From the NCBI RefSeq assembly GCF_002803085.1, contig NZ_NNBJ01000014.1, positions 1-64,000 on the forward strand: a stretch of DNA of 64,000 bases, written 5' to 3'. This DNA comes from Streptomyces sp. CB01201 (GTDB lineage Bacteria; Actinomycetota; Actinomycetes; Streptomycetales; Streptomycetaceae). The notes beneath the pieces were generated by a model. The model ran no database searches. It saw only the letters and a program-made list of their open reading frames with translations, and was not told the DNA's origin. Made by a program: the position numbers and the translations under genes. Numbering within the stretch: the stretch's first letter is position 1; every line of letters starts with the position of its first letter. Shown here piece after piece: positions 1 through 8,736 of this stretch.

Positions 1-2335
1 CGCCGAGCCGACCGCCGGGAGCGCCCGGGCCGCCGCCGCTGAGCGGGCCGGCCGCGAGACCGGCACGCGAGGGCGGACCGCCCGCGAGACCGGGCCGGCC
101 GCCCTGGCCCGCCGGGGCCTGCGGCTGCCCGGCACCCGGCTTGCCGGGCACCTTCTTGCCGCCCTGGGCGACATCGACGGGGAGCATGACGAGCGCGGTG
201 GTACCGCCGGAGTCCGACGGGCGCAGCTGGATGCGGATGCCGTGTCGCAGGGACAGGCGGCCGACCACGAACAGGCCCATGCGGCGCGAGACCGAGACGT
301 CCACGGTGGGCGGCGACGCGAGCCGCTCGTTGATCGCGGCGAGGTCCTCGGGGGAGAGGCCGATGCCGGTGTCGTGGATCTCGACCAGGACGCGGCCGTC
401 GGGCAGCGCGTGACCGGTGACGCGGACCTTGGTCTGCGGCGAGGAGAACGAGGTGGCGTTCTCCAGGAGCTCGGCGAGCAGGTGCACGAGGTCGTTGACC
501 ACGCGTCCGGCGACCTCGGTCGCGGGCACGGCGGCCAGCTCGATGCGCTCGTACTGCTCCACCTCGGACGCGGCGGCGCGGAGCACGTCGACCAGCGGGA
601 CCGGGCGGGTCCAGCGCCGGCCCGGCTCCTCACCGGCGAGGACGAGGAGGTTCTCGCCGTTACGGCGCATACGGGTCGCGAGGTGGTCCAGCTTGAAGAG
701 CGAGGACAGCTGGTCCGGGTCGGCCTCGCGGGACTCCAGCTCGGAGATGAGCGAGAGCTGACGCTGGATCAGACCCTGGGAGCGACGCGAGAGGTTGGTG
801 AACATCGCGTTGACGTTGCCCCGGAGGAGGGCCTGCTCGGCGGCGAGGCGGACGGCCTCGCGGTGCACGTCGTCGAAGGCCGCGGCCACCTGGCCGATCT
901 CGTCGCGCGAGTGCACGCCGACCGACTCCACCGAGGTGTCGACGTCCTGCGGGTCCGACTCCGAGAGCTGCTTGACGAGCTCGGGCAGACGGTCCTGGGC
1001 GACCCGGGTCGCGGTGTCCTGGAGGCGGCGCAGCGAGCGGATCATGGAGCGGGCCACGACGAACGCGCCGACCAGCGAGACGCCGAGCACGATGAGGATC
1101 AGCGCACCGTTGAGGATCGCGTCGCGCTGCGAGGAGTCGCGCAGCTCGCGCGCCTTCTGCTCCATCTCGCCGAGCAGGGTCTGCTCGATGGTCTTCATCT
1201 GGTTGATCTTGTTGGAGTCCTGGTCGTACCAGTCGAGGTACGAGCGCCGCTGCTCCTGGTTGATGCCGCCGGTGTTCTTGAGCACCCGCTGCGAGTACGC
1301 GTTGGCGGCGGTGATCTCCGAGTTGCCCTTGTCGAGCGGGGCCATCAGCTCGGTGGAGTTGCCGCCGTTGGCCTCGTACACGTTCTGGAACGAGGCCAGT
1401 GACTGGCGCTCGCCGTCCTGGGCCGCCTTGGCGTAGAGGCGGTCGGGCTCCGTGAGGTCGCCCGCCTTGTCCTTGGTGGCCGGCAGGGCCGCGGCGATGA
1501 TCGCGCGCTGGACGGAGGCGTACTCCTTGGCCGAGGAGAAGGCCGCGAGCGCACGGGTCCGCTTGATCATCTCCGGGTTGGAGGTGGCCTGGGCCATGTC
1601 CTGGGAGAGGCTGAGCAGACCGCGGATCAGACGGCTGTAGGACTCGACCGTCTGGGAGTTGGTCGAGCCCTCCTTGTAGGCGGTCCTGCGGATGCTCTCC
1701 AGGTCCTGGAGCTGGATCGCGATGTTGGTGACGTTGCGCCGGATCGACTCCAGGGCGGCGTCGTTCTCCGTGCCGCTGACGTCCTGGGTCGCGTGGATGA
1801 ACGACTTCCTGACCAGGTCGGTGGCCGAGCGGTCGGTCTGGACGCGGGCGTCGGAGGTCTGGGTGGAGAGCGGGCCGGCCGAGTCGTCGCGCTCGGTCTG
1901 GAGCGCGGCGGCGAGCTCGGTCGCCTGCTTGGTCATGTCGGTGAGCAGCTGCATGTGGTCGAGCTGCTGCATGTCGTTCATCGACTGCTGGATGCGCAGC
2001 CCGCCCAGGGTGGTCGCGGCCACCACGGGGAGGGCGAGCAGGGCGACGAGTCGGGTCGAGATGCGCCAGTTGCGCAGGGCTATTCGGGAGCCCGTGTCCA
2101 CGGGACCCGTGGGTTTGCGGTCGGCACCGGCGCTGTCGCCCGCGGACGGGCCGGCGGGCCCGCTGGTGCGGGCCGTCTGGCCGCCCGCCTCACCGGCCGG
2201 CGATGCGGTCGGGTTCTCGGGGCCCCGGGGGTTCTGGGCGTGCTGGGGCGAGGAACTGGCCGTCTTGGGGCCAGTCCCGCCCTGCGGCTCCTGCTCCGCC
2301 GCAGCGCTGCCATCCCTCTTGAAACGTCCCTGCAC
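1..2335 (-). CDS. cvnA1: Conservon sensor-like histidine kinase CvnA1 (3' end outside window)
   Basis: About 778 N-terminal residues are visible; the gene runs off the left edge. A GTG at 2335 opens a charged Pro/Gly-rich cytoplasmic tail, followed by a membrane helix, a long extracytoplasmic helical region of the nitrate/sulfonate-sensing type, a second membrane helix, a HAMP-like linker and a HATPase domain (ENATSFSSP N-box, HDTGIGLSPEDL G-box). The visible C-terminus is Gly/Pro rich. In Streptomyces such kinases head four-gene conservons (kinase, roadblock protein, DUF742, GTPase) that act as a membrane signalling complex; the partners would lie to the left. The assignment to conservon 1 rests on its position beside gltX, as in S. 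coelicolor. Confidence 0.85.
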   Translation of the reverse strand, partial: MQGRFKRDGSAAAEQEPQGGTGPKTASSSPQHAQNPRGPENPTASPAGEAGGQTARTSGPAGPSAGDSAGADRKPTGPVDTGSRIALRNWRISTRLVALLALPVVAATTLGGLRIQQSMNDMQQLDHMQLLTDMTKQATELAAALQTERDDSAGPLSTQTSDARVQTDRSATDLVRKSFIHATQDVSGTENDAALESIRRNVTNIAIQLQDLESIRRTAYKEGSTNSQTVESYSRLIRGLLSLSQDMAQATSNPEMIKRTRALAAFSSAKEYASVQRAIIAAALPATKDKAGDLTEPDRLYAKAAQDGERQSLASFQNVYEANGGNSTELMAPLDKGNSEITAANAYSQRVLKNTGGINQEQRRSYLDWYDQDSNKINQMKTIEQTLLGEMEQKARELRDSSQRDAILNGALILIVLGVSLVGAFVVARSMIRSLRRLQDTATRVAQDRLPELVKQLSESDPQDVDTSVESVGVHSRDEIGQVAAAFDDVHREAVRLAAEQALLRGNVNAMFTNLSRRSQGLIQRQLSLISELESREADPDQLSSLFKLDHLATRMRRNGENLLVLAGEEPGRRWTRPVPLVDVLRAAASEVEQYERIELAAVPATEVAGRVVNDLVHLLAELLENATSFSSPQTKVRVTGHALPDGRVLVEIHDTGIGLSPEDLAAINERLASPPTVDVSVSRRMGLFVVGRLSLRHGIRIQLRPSDSGGTTALVMLPVDVAQGGKKVPGKPGAGQPQAPAGQGGRPGLAGGPPSRAGLAAGPLSGGGPGAPGGRLG

Positions 2336-2915
2336 TAGCGTCGCAACCTCTGGACCAGGCGTCCCCCCGCTCAAGGCGGATGGGACGGTGTCGGCGTCAT
2401 GGGGGCACTGCGCGCCCCCTGTGTGGTCTGAGTGACCGGCGCTTGTCCTGCTCCCCCTCCCGCCGCTCACCCGGCGCTGCGTTGCGCCCCTGCGCACCGG
2501 TCAGTGACCCGCGGCGGTGCGTGGAATTCCAGCACAGTGCCGGATCTCCAACAAGGCCCGCGTACCGGGCCGTGACCCGAGTGACACATTGTGAGTATCG
2601 CGTCACAACACGTAGAAAGTGATCACGGAGAAAACGGACTTATGCTCCCGAGTCACTTACGGGCGGGGGGTGTCCCAGTCGACATGATCAGGAGCGGAAT
2701 GAAGGGTTCGATGCCTAAATGTCCGTTCCTGGAACGGCAGTTGACGGACCCTTATATCCCTTTTGCGGCTTGATTCGTGAGCAAACTCACATGTTGATCG
2801 TCGTCTCTACGACCCTTTGCCGGGAATTCGAATGTTTAGCCTGACGCTTTACAGGGATGGCCAGACCGACAATCGGCGCCCGTCGGCGCCCGTAAAGACA
2901 GGGTTCGTAGCAGAG
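2336..2915. promoter_or_regulatory. Long upstream region of cvnA1, rich in short dyads
   Basis: No convincing gene lies in these 580 bases. They are more AT rich than the surroundings. They carry GTGATCAC at 2619-2626 and the inverted repeat GTGAG-N4-CTCAC at 2777-2790. The region probably holds the divergent promoters for cvnA1 and the small gene at 2916. No specific factor can be named. Confidence 0.4.
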
Positions 2916-3134
2916 ATGAAGACGACGATGATCATCCGCAACATAGCCAACCCGCGCCGCACCACCCTGGCGCACCTCGCGGACGCCGAGGAACTGCAGC
3001 GGGCGGCCCAGCCGGAGCACACCGTCGCACTGCCGACCCAGACGGCCAACCCGCGCCGCACCATCCTGATGAAGGCCCCGGCCGCGCCCCAGGCCGAGAC
3101 CCCGGCCCGGGCCGACGCCGCCGCCGCTGTCTGA
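2916..3134 (+). CDS. Small protein with duplicated ANPRRT motif, function unknown
   Basis: A 72-residue protein starting at an ATG (MKTTMIIRN). Its obvious feature is a repeat: IANPRRTTL near residues 10-18 and TANPRRTIL near residues 44-52, separated by an acidic stretch, with an Ala/Pro-rich tail. There is no signal peptide or membrane segment. In-frame starts upstream (2817, 2832) exist, but the shorter form begins at the clearly protein-like part. It sits alone between cvnA1, which is divergent, and the fumarylacetoacetase gene, and is followed by an inverted repeat (GGCCGCCC 3137-3144, GGGCGGCC 3166-3173). I do not recognise a family function; it could be a small structural or regulatory protein. 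Confidence 0.6.
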   Translation: MKTTMIIRNIANPRRTTLAHLADAEELQRAAQPEHTVALPTQTANPRRTILMKAPAAPQAETPARADAAAAV

Positions 3135-3286
3135 CCGGCCGCCCCCGTGCGGTGGCGCTACGGCCGGGCGGCCTCGCGGCCGGGCGGAATCGCACGGCCT
3201 GCGCCCCCGCCCGCGTTAGCCTGGAGCGTCAGACTCCGGCCGGTCGGCCAGTACCCGCTCAAGCGAAGTGAGGGGCGACAGCACTC

Positions 3287-4081
3287 GTGCGCATCGCCAG
3301 GTTCTCCATCGACGGCAATGTCGCCTTCGGAGCCGTCGAGGGTGAAGGCCCCGACGGTCTCGTACTCGACATCATCAAGGGCATCCCGTACGCGGACTTC
3401 GAGCTCTCCGGCACCAAGGTGCCGCTGAGCAAGGTCCGCCTGCTGCCGCCCGTGCTGCCCAACAAGGTCGTGGCCATCGGCCGCAACTACGCGGAGCACG
3501 CCAAGGAGCTCGGCAACTCCGTCTTCGACGATCAGGGCCGCCCCGAGGCGCCGGTGGCCTTCTTCAAGCCGACCACCTCGGTGATCGGCTCCGGCGACAC
3601 CATCGAGTACCCCTCCTTCTCCAACGAGCTGCACCACGAGGCCGAGCTGGCCGTCGTGATCGGCCGCATGTGCCGTGAGGTCCCGCGCGAGCGCGTCAAG
3701 GACGTCATCTTCGGCTACACCTGCGCCAACGACGTGACCGCCCGTGACGTACAGCAGCGCGAGAAGCAGTGGGCCCGGGCCAAGGGCTTCGACACCTCGT
3801 GCCCGCTGGGCCCCTGGGTCGAGACGGACCTGGACCCGAGCGACCTCGCCATCCAGGCGACCGTCAACGGCGAACAGCGTCAGCTCGGCCGCACGGCCGA
3901 CATGATCCGCTCCATCGAGGACCTGGTCGTCCACATCACCGAGGCCATGACGCTGCTCCCGGGCGACGTCATCCTCACCGGCACCCCGGCCGGGGTCGGC
4001 CCCCTCAACGTCGGCGACGAAGTCGCCGTCACCATCGAAGGCATCGGCACTCTCACCAACAGGGTGATCAAGCGTGGCTAA
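3287..4081 (+). CDS. Fumarylacetoacetate hydrolase family protein
   Basis: 264 residues from a GTG start. The FAH fold is shown by GRNYAEHAKELG (about residues 64-75), the metal-binding segment HHEAELAVVIG and the C-terminal TGTPAGVGPL loop. Members of this family use a divalent metal to cleave or isomerise acylpyruvates (fumarylpyruvate hydrolase, oxaloacetate decarboxylase, HHDD isomerase); the exact substrate cannot be read from sequence. The stop codon overlaps the start of gltX by 8 bases, so the two genes are probably co-translated, an arrangement conserved in Streptomyces. Confidence 0.9.
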   Translation: MRIARFSIDGNVAFGAVEGEGPDGLVLDIIKGIPYADFELSGTKVPLSKVRLLPPVLPNKVVAIGRNYAEHAKELGNSVFDDQGRPEAPVAFFKPTTSVIGSGDTIEYPSFSNELHHEAELAVVIGRMCREVPRERVKDVIFGYTCANDVTARDVQQREKQWARAKGFDTSCPLGPWVETDLDPSDLAIQATVNGEQRQLGRTADMIRSIEDLVVHITEAMTLLPGDVILTGTPAGVGPLNVGDEVAVTIEGIGTLTNRVIKRG

Positions 4082-5558
4082 CCCCCTGGACGCGAAGGTC
4101 CGCGTCCGTTTCTGTCCCTCCCCGACCGGCAACCCCCACGTGGGCCTGGTCCGCACCGCCCTGTTCAACTGGGCGTTCGCCCGGCACCAGGGCGGCACGT
4201 TCGTCTTCCGCATCGAGGACACCGACGCGGCCCGCGACAGCGAGGACTCCTACAACCAGCTCCTGGACTCCCTGCGCTGGCTGGGCTTCGACTGGGACGA
4301 GGGCCCGGAGGTGGGCGGTCCGCACGCGCCGTACCGCCAGTCGCAGCGCATGGACATCTACCGCGATGTCGCCGAAAAGCTGCTCGCCGCCGGCCACGCG
4401 TACAACTGCTACTGCACCACCGAGGAGCTGGACGCCCGCCGCGAGGCGGCCCGCGCCGCCGGCAAGCCGTCCGGCTACGACGGCCACTGCCGCGACCTGA
4501 GCGCCGAGCAGAAGCAGGCCTACGAGGCCGAGGGCCGCAGCCACGTCGTCCGCTTCCGGATGCCCGACGAGGCGACCACCTTCACGGACCTGGTCCGCGG
4601 CGAGATCACCGTCCAGGCGGAGAACGTCACCGACTACGGCATCGTCCGTGCGAACGGGGCGCCCCTCTACACCCTCGTGAACCCGGTCGACGACGCCCTG
4701 ATGGAGATCACCCACGTCCTGCGCGGCGAGGACCTGCTCTCCTCGACCCCGCGCCAGATCGCGCTCTACAAGGCGCTGATCGAGCTGGGCATCGCCAAGC
4801 AGGTCCCCACCTTCGGCCACCTGCCGTACGTGATGGGCGAGGGCAACAAGAAGCTCTCCAAGCGCGACCCGCAGGCGTCCCTGAACGTCTACCGCGAGCG
4901 CGGCTTCCTGCCCGAGGGCCTCCTGAACTACCTCTCCCTCCTGGGCTGGTCGTTCTCCGCGGACCAGGACGTCTTCTCGATCCAGGACATGGTCGCGAAG
5001 TTCGACATCGCGGACGTCAACGCCAACCCGGCCCGCTTCGACCTGAAGAAGGCCGAGTCCATCAACGCGGACCACATCCGCATGCTGGACGAGAAGGCGT
5101 TCGCCGCGGCCTGCGAGCCGTGGCTGCGCGCGCCGCACGCGAACTGGGCCCCCGAGGCGTTCGACGAGAAGGCCTGGCAGGCGATCGCCCCGCACGCCCA
5201 GACCCGCGTGACCGTCCTCTCGGACATCACGGCCAACGTCGACTTCCTCTTCCTGGACCAGCCGGTCGAGGACGAGGCGTCCTGGGCGAAGGCGATGAAG
5301 GAGGGCTCGGACGAGCTCCTGCGCACGGCCCGGGAGAAGCTGGAGTCGGCGGACTGGACGTCCCCGGAGTCCCTGAAGAACGCGGTCCTGGCGGCGGGCG
5401 AGCAGCACGGCCTGAAGCTCGGCAAGGCCCAGGCCCCCGTCCGCGTGGCCGTCACCGGCCGCACGGTCGGCCTCCCGCTCTTCGAGTCCCTGGAGATCCT
5501 GGGCAAGGAGAAGACCCTGGCCCGCATCGACGCGGCGCTGGCGAAGCTGGCGGCGTAG
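4074..5558 (+). CDS. gltX: Glutamyl-tRNA synthetase
   Basis: 494 residues, the normal length for a bacterial GluRS. It ligates glutamate to tRNA-Glu in the cytoplasm, and in actinobacteria also to tRNA-Gln for later amidation. The class I signatures are PSPTGNPHVG (HIGH region, residues 15-24) and KKLSKRD (KMSKS region). The gene overlaps the preceding hydrolase gene and is followed by a strong hairpin terminator. Its substrate tRNAs (three tRNA-Glu, two tRNA-Gln) are encoded less than 2 kb downstream. Confidence 0.97.
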   Translation: MANPLDAKVRVRFCPSPTGNPHVGLVRTALFNWAFARHQGGTFVFRIEDTDAARDSEDSYNQLLDSLRWLGFDWDEGPEVGGPHAPYRQSQRMDIYRDVAEKLLAAGHAYNCYCTTEELDARREAARAAGKPSGYDGHCRDLSAEQKQAYEAEGRSHVVRFRMPDEATTFTDLVRGEITVQAENVTDYGIVRANGAPLYTLVNPVDDALMEITHVLRGEDLLSSTPRQIALYKALIELGIAKQVPTFGHLPYVMGEGNKKLSKRDPQASLNVYRERGFLPEGLLNYLSLLGWSFSADQDVFSIQDMVAKFDIADVNANPARFDLKKAESINADHIRMLDEKAFAAACEPWLRAPHANWAPEAFDEKAWQAIAPHAQTRVTVLSDITANVDFLFLDQPVEDEASWAKAMKEGSDELLRTAREKLESADWTSPESLKNAVLAAGEQHGLKLGKAQAPVRVAVTGRTVGLPLFESLEILGKEKTLARIDAALAKLAA

Positions 5559-5578
5559 CCGGAGGGCAGGGCCCGATC

Positions 5579-5611
5579 GAGGGGCGGCAGCCGATCCGGC
5601 TGCCGCCCCTC
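5579..5611 (+). terminator. Hairpin terminator after gltX
   Basis: A perfect 15-bp stem (5579-5593 with 5597-5611) and a 3-base loop ATC, starting 20 bases after the gltX stop codon. Confidence 0.85.
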
Positions 5612-5828
5612 CGTCCTGTCCCATCCGCCGCGCGGCCAGAGCGGGCCGGGCTCCGCGGTGCGAGGAGCTTGGCAACGGGCCCCAGAGGTAAGGGAGTTGC
5701 TTCTGGAGCAGGCACGGTGGCCCGACGGGTGCCGCCCCGAATCGGATGTCGGTGGGGCGAGTTATGTTCTTCGGGCAGTGCGCGCAACGCTGCGGACCGC
5801 CGTCGCCACGCCTCACCGGGAGACCCTC

Positions 5829-6500
5829 ATGCCCATGCCCGCCCCCGACTTCTCCTGGCACTTCACCCCGGGCAACGTGTTCGAGGAGGAGTCGGGCAGT
5901 ACCGGCACGATGAGTGTGGTCCGCGGCGGGGAGTTGTGGCTGCACACCGGGCGGGTCATCGCCTGTGACCCGTTCGTCTCGCTGGGGGCCGGGGAGGCCG
6001 AGCCGTTCACGGCGCGGGTGGAGCCGGGGCGCTATCCGGTGGAAGCGGCCCTGGCCACCCTGGTGCGGCCGGGGGAGCCGGAGGTGGACGGGCCGCATCT
6101 GCGGGTGGCCGCCGCGCGGCTCGTCATCCAGGACGTCCCCGCCGTCTCCTGGGAGCTCGCGCTCCAGCCGGGGCAGGAGCTGGCCGAGCTGGATGACGAG
6201 GAGTTCTTCGGCTACGGGGTCGACGCCGGCACCGGATGCTTCTACGACGCCGGGTCCGACGGGTCCTTCCCCGACTGCGCGGGCGACGAGGGCCCGCTGT
6301 GGGACGCCTTCGACACCGTTCCGCCCTCACCGGGCCCGCACACCGTCACCGACCCCGCGTCCGGCCACAACCTGATCGCCTTCACCTCGGGGTGGGGCGA
6401 TGGGGCGTACCCGACCTGGATAGGCAGGGACGAGGCCGGCGCGGTCACCTGCTTCGTCACCGACTTCTTCGTCGTTCCCGCCGAGGCGCTGGTCCCCTGA
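5829..6500 (+). CDS. DUF4241 domain protein
   Basis: 223 residues, starting at the ATG of MPMPAPDFSW, which has GGGAG just upstream; an in-frame start at 5658 would add an unlikely Arg-rich extension. The sequence matches the DUF4241 type: GRVIACDPFV near the N-terminus, a GYGVDAGTGCFYD segment in the middle and a TSGWGDGAYPTWIGRD segment near the end. There is no signal peptide. No biochemical role is known for the family; the compact beta-rich pattern with conserved Gly/Trp suggests a ligand-binding fold. It lies between gltX and a HAD hydrolase on the same strand. Confidence 0.75.
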   Translation: MPMPAPDFSWHFTPGNVFEEESGSTGTMSVVRGGELWLHTGRVIACDPFVSLGAGEAEPFTARVEPGRYPVEAALATLVRPGEPEVDGPHLRVAAARLVIQDVPAVSWELALQPGQELAELDDEEFFGYGVDAGTGCFYDAGSDGSFPDCAGDEGPLWDAFDTVPPSPGPHTVTDPASGHNLIAFTSGWGDGAYPTWIGRDEAGAVTCFVTDFFVVPAEALVP

Positions 6501-6568
6501 GCCGCCGGCCCGCCGCCTGTGCCAGAAAACCCGGGCCGCCTGCCGGGCGGGCGGCCTAAGCTCGAAGC

Positions 6569-7288
6569 ATGGCCATCCGCGCCGTCCTCTGGGACATCGA
6601 CGACACGATCTTCGACTTCGCCGCGGCCTCCCGCTCCGGCATGCGCGCGCACCTCGACATCGAGGGCCTGCCCCCCGCGTACGAGTCCCTGGAGGCGGCC
6701 CTCGACGGCTGGGACGAACTGACCGCCTTCCACTGGGCCCGGTTCGCCGCCGGGGAGACGGACTGGCACGGGCAGCGGCGCGACCGCGTGCGGTCGTTCC
6801 TCGGCGCGGCCATGAGCGACGAGCTGGCCGAGGCCTGGTTCGAGCGGCACATCGCGCACTACGAGGCCGCCTGGAGCCTGTTCCCGGACACGCTGCCCGT
6901 TCTCGACGTCCTCGCCGACGACTACCGGCATGCCGTCCTGTCCAACTCCTCCCTGCACAACCAGGAGCGGAAGCTGCGGATCCTGGGCGTCCGGGACCGC
7001 TTCGAGGCGCTGCTCTGCGCGGTCGAACTCGGCGTAGCCAAGCCGCAGGCGGCCGCCTTCCTCGCCGGCTGCGAGGCGCTCGGGCTGCCGCCCGAGGAGG
7101 TCGTCTACGTGGGCGACCAGCCGGACATCGACGCACGCGGGGCGGTCGAGGCGGGGCTCAAGGCGGTCTGGCTGGACCGGTCGGGGCAGGGCGGCAGGCC
7201 CGAACTCGTACGCATCACCGGACTTGCCCAGCTCCCCGGCCTGCTGCGCCGCGATACCCGTTTTGGAGCGCCGGACACCTTCGGGTAA
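6569..7288 (+). CDS. HAD-superfamily hydrolase
   Basis: 239 residues. Motif I is DIDDT (residues 9-13, nucleophile and acid/base Asp pair), motif II is the Ser in LSNSS, the motif III Lys is in GVAKPQAAAF, and motif IV is YVGDQPDIDARGA. This is the usual layout of a subfamily IA phosphatase with an alpha-helical cap (about residues 20-90). It probably dephosphorylates a small phosphometabolite; the substrate is unknown. It lies 68 bases downstream of the DUF4241 gene and just before the tRNA array. Confidence 0.88.
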   Translation: MAIRAVLWDIDDTIFDFAAASRSGMRAHLDIEGLPPAYESLEAALDGWDELTAFHWARFAAGETDWHGQRRDRVRSFLGAAMSDELAEAWFERHIAHYEAAWSLFPDTLPVLDVLADDYRHAVLSNSSLHNQERKLRILGVRDRFEALLCAVELGVAKPQAAAFLAGCEALGLPPEEVVYVGDQPDIDARGAVEAGLKAVWLDRSGQGGRPELVRITGLAQLPGLLRRDTRFGAPDTFG

Positions 7289-7377
7289 TGTTCTTCCTGC
7301 GCCAAGGGGAACGGGACGAAAAACCCCGAACCGGAAGCGCAAGCCAAGCAAAACCCCCGACGGGGGTTGCGTTTTGG

Positions 7378-7449
7378 TGGGCTATGGTGTAATTGGCAGC
7401 ACGACGGTTTCTGGTTCCGTTAGTCTAGGTTCGAGTCCTGGTAGCCCAG
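7378..7449 (+). tRNA. tRNA-Gln (CTG)
   Basis: 72 bases. The acceptor stem pairs TGGGCTA with TAGCCCA, the T-arm contains GGTTCGAGTCC, and the anticodon loop TTCTGGT gives anticodon CTG. No CCA is encoded. A short CG-rich hairpin at 7352-7368 lies just upstream. Confidence 0.95.
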
Positions 7450-7471
7450 CTCGCAGAGCTTTATCTGCAAG

Positions 7472-7544
7472 GCCCCCGTTGTGTAGCGGCCTAGCACGCC
7501 GCCCTCTCAAGGCGGTAGCGCCGGTTCGAATCCGGTCGGGGGTA
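7472..7544 (+). tRNA. tRNA-Glu (CTC), copy 1
   Basis: 73 bases. The acceptor pairs GCCCCCG with CGGGGGT, the anticodon stem CCGCC/GGCGG encloses loop CTCTCAA (anticodon CTC), and the T-arm is CCGGTTCGAATCCGG. Confidence 0.95.
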
Positions 7545-7605
7545 CAGATCCTTCCCGCGGGATCACCAGGGTCGCTCCCGGTGAACCTGATGCAGGATCG
7601 CTAGG

Positions 7606-7678
7606 GCCCCCGTTGTGTAGCGGCCTAGCACGCCGCCCTCTCAAGGCGGTAGCGCCGGTTCGAATCCGGTCGGGGGTA
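7606..7678 (+). tRNA. tRNA-Glu (CTC), copy 2
   Basis: Identical by eye to the copy at 7472-7544, with the same acceptor, anticodon CTC loop and T-arm. Confidence 0.95.
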
Positions 7679-7694
7679 CTGGTCTAAACCACCA

Positions 7695-7766
7695 TGGGCT
7701 ATGGTGTAATTGGCAACACTACGGTTTCTGGTACCGTCATTCTAGGTTCGAGTCCTGGTAGCCCAG
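7695..7766 (+). tRNA. tRNA-Gln (CTG), second isoform
   Basis: 72 bases with the same acceptor and T-arm as the first tRNA-Gln. The anticodon stem is better paired (ACGGT/ACCGT) and the D-arm and variable regions differ slightly. Anticodon CTG. Confidence 0.95.
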
Positions 7767-7818
7767 CGGGTCATTTCAAGATCCTGGACCTTCGTCGAAG
7801 GTCCGAAAAGGCAAGTAG

Positions 7819-7891
7819 GCCCCCGTTGTGTAGCGGCCTAGCACGCCGCCCTCTCAAGGCGGTAGCGCCGGTTCGAATCCGGTCGGGGGTA
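7819..7891 (+). tRNA. tRNA-Glu (CTC), copy 3
   Basis: Third identical 73-base tRNA-Glu; last gene of the array, followed 13 bases later by a terminator. Confidence 0.95.
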
Positions 7892-7904
7892 CGCACAGAG
7901 AATG

Positions 7905-7933
7905 GGCCCTTCGCATCTTGCGGAGGGCCTTTT
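7905..7933 (+). terminator. Rho-independent terminator of the tRNA array
   Basis: An 11-bp stem (7905-7915 with 7919-7929, one G-T pair) with loop TCT, followed by TTTT. Confidence 0.85.
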
Positions 7934-7991
7934 CGTTTGCCCTGCCCTGCCCTGCTCAGGGGGGGCGGCTTCGCGCCACCCCGCCGCCCGG

Positions 7992-8639
7992 TCACCCGCT
8001 CGTGAAGCGCCGCCCGGACTCCCGCGCCTCGGCGATCCTGCGCAGGCTGAGCAGTACCGGCTCGTACAGCACGGTCAGGGCCACCGCCGCCTCCACCTGT
8101 GCGTCGGGGGAGTCGTAACGCTCCACCAGATCGAGGTCCGTCACCGCCAGTTCGGCGGCCGCCCGCGCGTAGGGCAGCAAGTCGTCGACGGCGCACGGGT
8201 AGTTGAGCCGGACCAGCGCCCCCACCGCGTCGACGAGCGTGCCGTAGGCGGGGGAGCCCGGGCCGCAGGCGTGCGCGCCTTCCCGCCAGTTGAGCCGGGA
8301 GAGCAGTGCGTCGACGGTGTGCCGGGCGAGGTCCGCGGCGGGGGCCCCGGGGTCGGGTTCGGCTGCGCCCGGCAGCGCTCCTACCGCGATGCCCAGGCGG
8401 TGGTGGTGGTCGAGGGAGTCGTCCTCCAGGGCGGCGAGCACCTCCCGGGCGGTGGCCACCGGAACCCGGCCGACCTGGATCAGGGCGCGCACCAGCCTCA
8501 GGCGCTGGAGGTGGCTGTCGTCGTACGCGGACCGGGTGGCCGTGACCCGGCGGCCCGGCGGCAGCAGCCCCTCGCGCAGGTAGTACTTGATCGTGGCCGT
8601 GGAGACCCCGCTGCGTTCGCTCAGTTCCGCCAGTTTCAC
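7992..8639 (-). CDS. MerR-family transcriptional regulator
   Basis: 215 residues from a GTG start. The N-terminal winged helix-turn-helix reads LAELSERSGVSTATIKYYLREGLLPP (residues 3-28), followed by a coiled-coil-like helix and an effector domain without the Cys cluster of metal-sensing MerR proteins. It is divergent from the DUF4188 gene at 8737, and a perfect dyad between them (8676-8695) is the likely operator, so it probably controls that gene and itself. The ligand is unknown. Confidence 0.88.
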   Translation of the reverse strand: MKLAELSERSGVSTATIKYYLREGLLPPGRRVTATRSAYDDSHLQRLRLVRALIQVGRVPVATAREVLAALEDDSLDHHHRLGIAVGALPGAAEPDPGAPAADLARHTVDALLSRLNWREGAHACGPGSPAYGTLVDAVGALVRLNYPCAVDDLLPYARAAAELAVTDLDLVERYDSPDAQVEAAVALTVLYEPVLLSLRRIAEARESGRRFTSG

Positions 8640-8675
8640 GCCGGTTCCCCCTTGCGTCGTTCATTGGAGAGTGTC

Positions 8676-8695
8676 ACTATCCAATCATGGATAGT
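8676..8695. promoter_or_regulatory. Perfect dyad, likely MerR operator
   Basis: ACTATCC-N6-GGATAGT lies midway between the divergent MerR gene and the DUF4188 gene. A half-site copy (GGCTATCCAATGG) follows at about 8697-8709. A 20-bp dyad in a divergent spacer is the classic MerR arrangement; binding is inferred. Confidence 0.6.
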
Positions 8696-8736
8696 TCGGC
8701 TATCCAATGGCCAGGAATCGTGACAGGGGGAACGTC

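Noticed and set aside
242..1402. 386-codon open frame on the plus strand opposite the conservon kinase
   Set aside because: Its translation is a Val/Leu/Gly/Arg-rich low-complexity shadow typical of GC-rich antisense frames, and the minus strand carries clear kinase domains.
4068..6098. 676-codon open frame opposite gltX
   Set aside because: Antisense shadow of gltX; no domain, and it spans the gltX terminator.
7472..7891. CRISPR-like or other repeat array
   Set aside because: The repeated units are complete tRNA-Glu genes with intact cloverleaf and irregular spacers.
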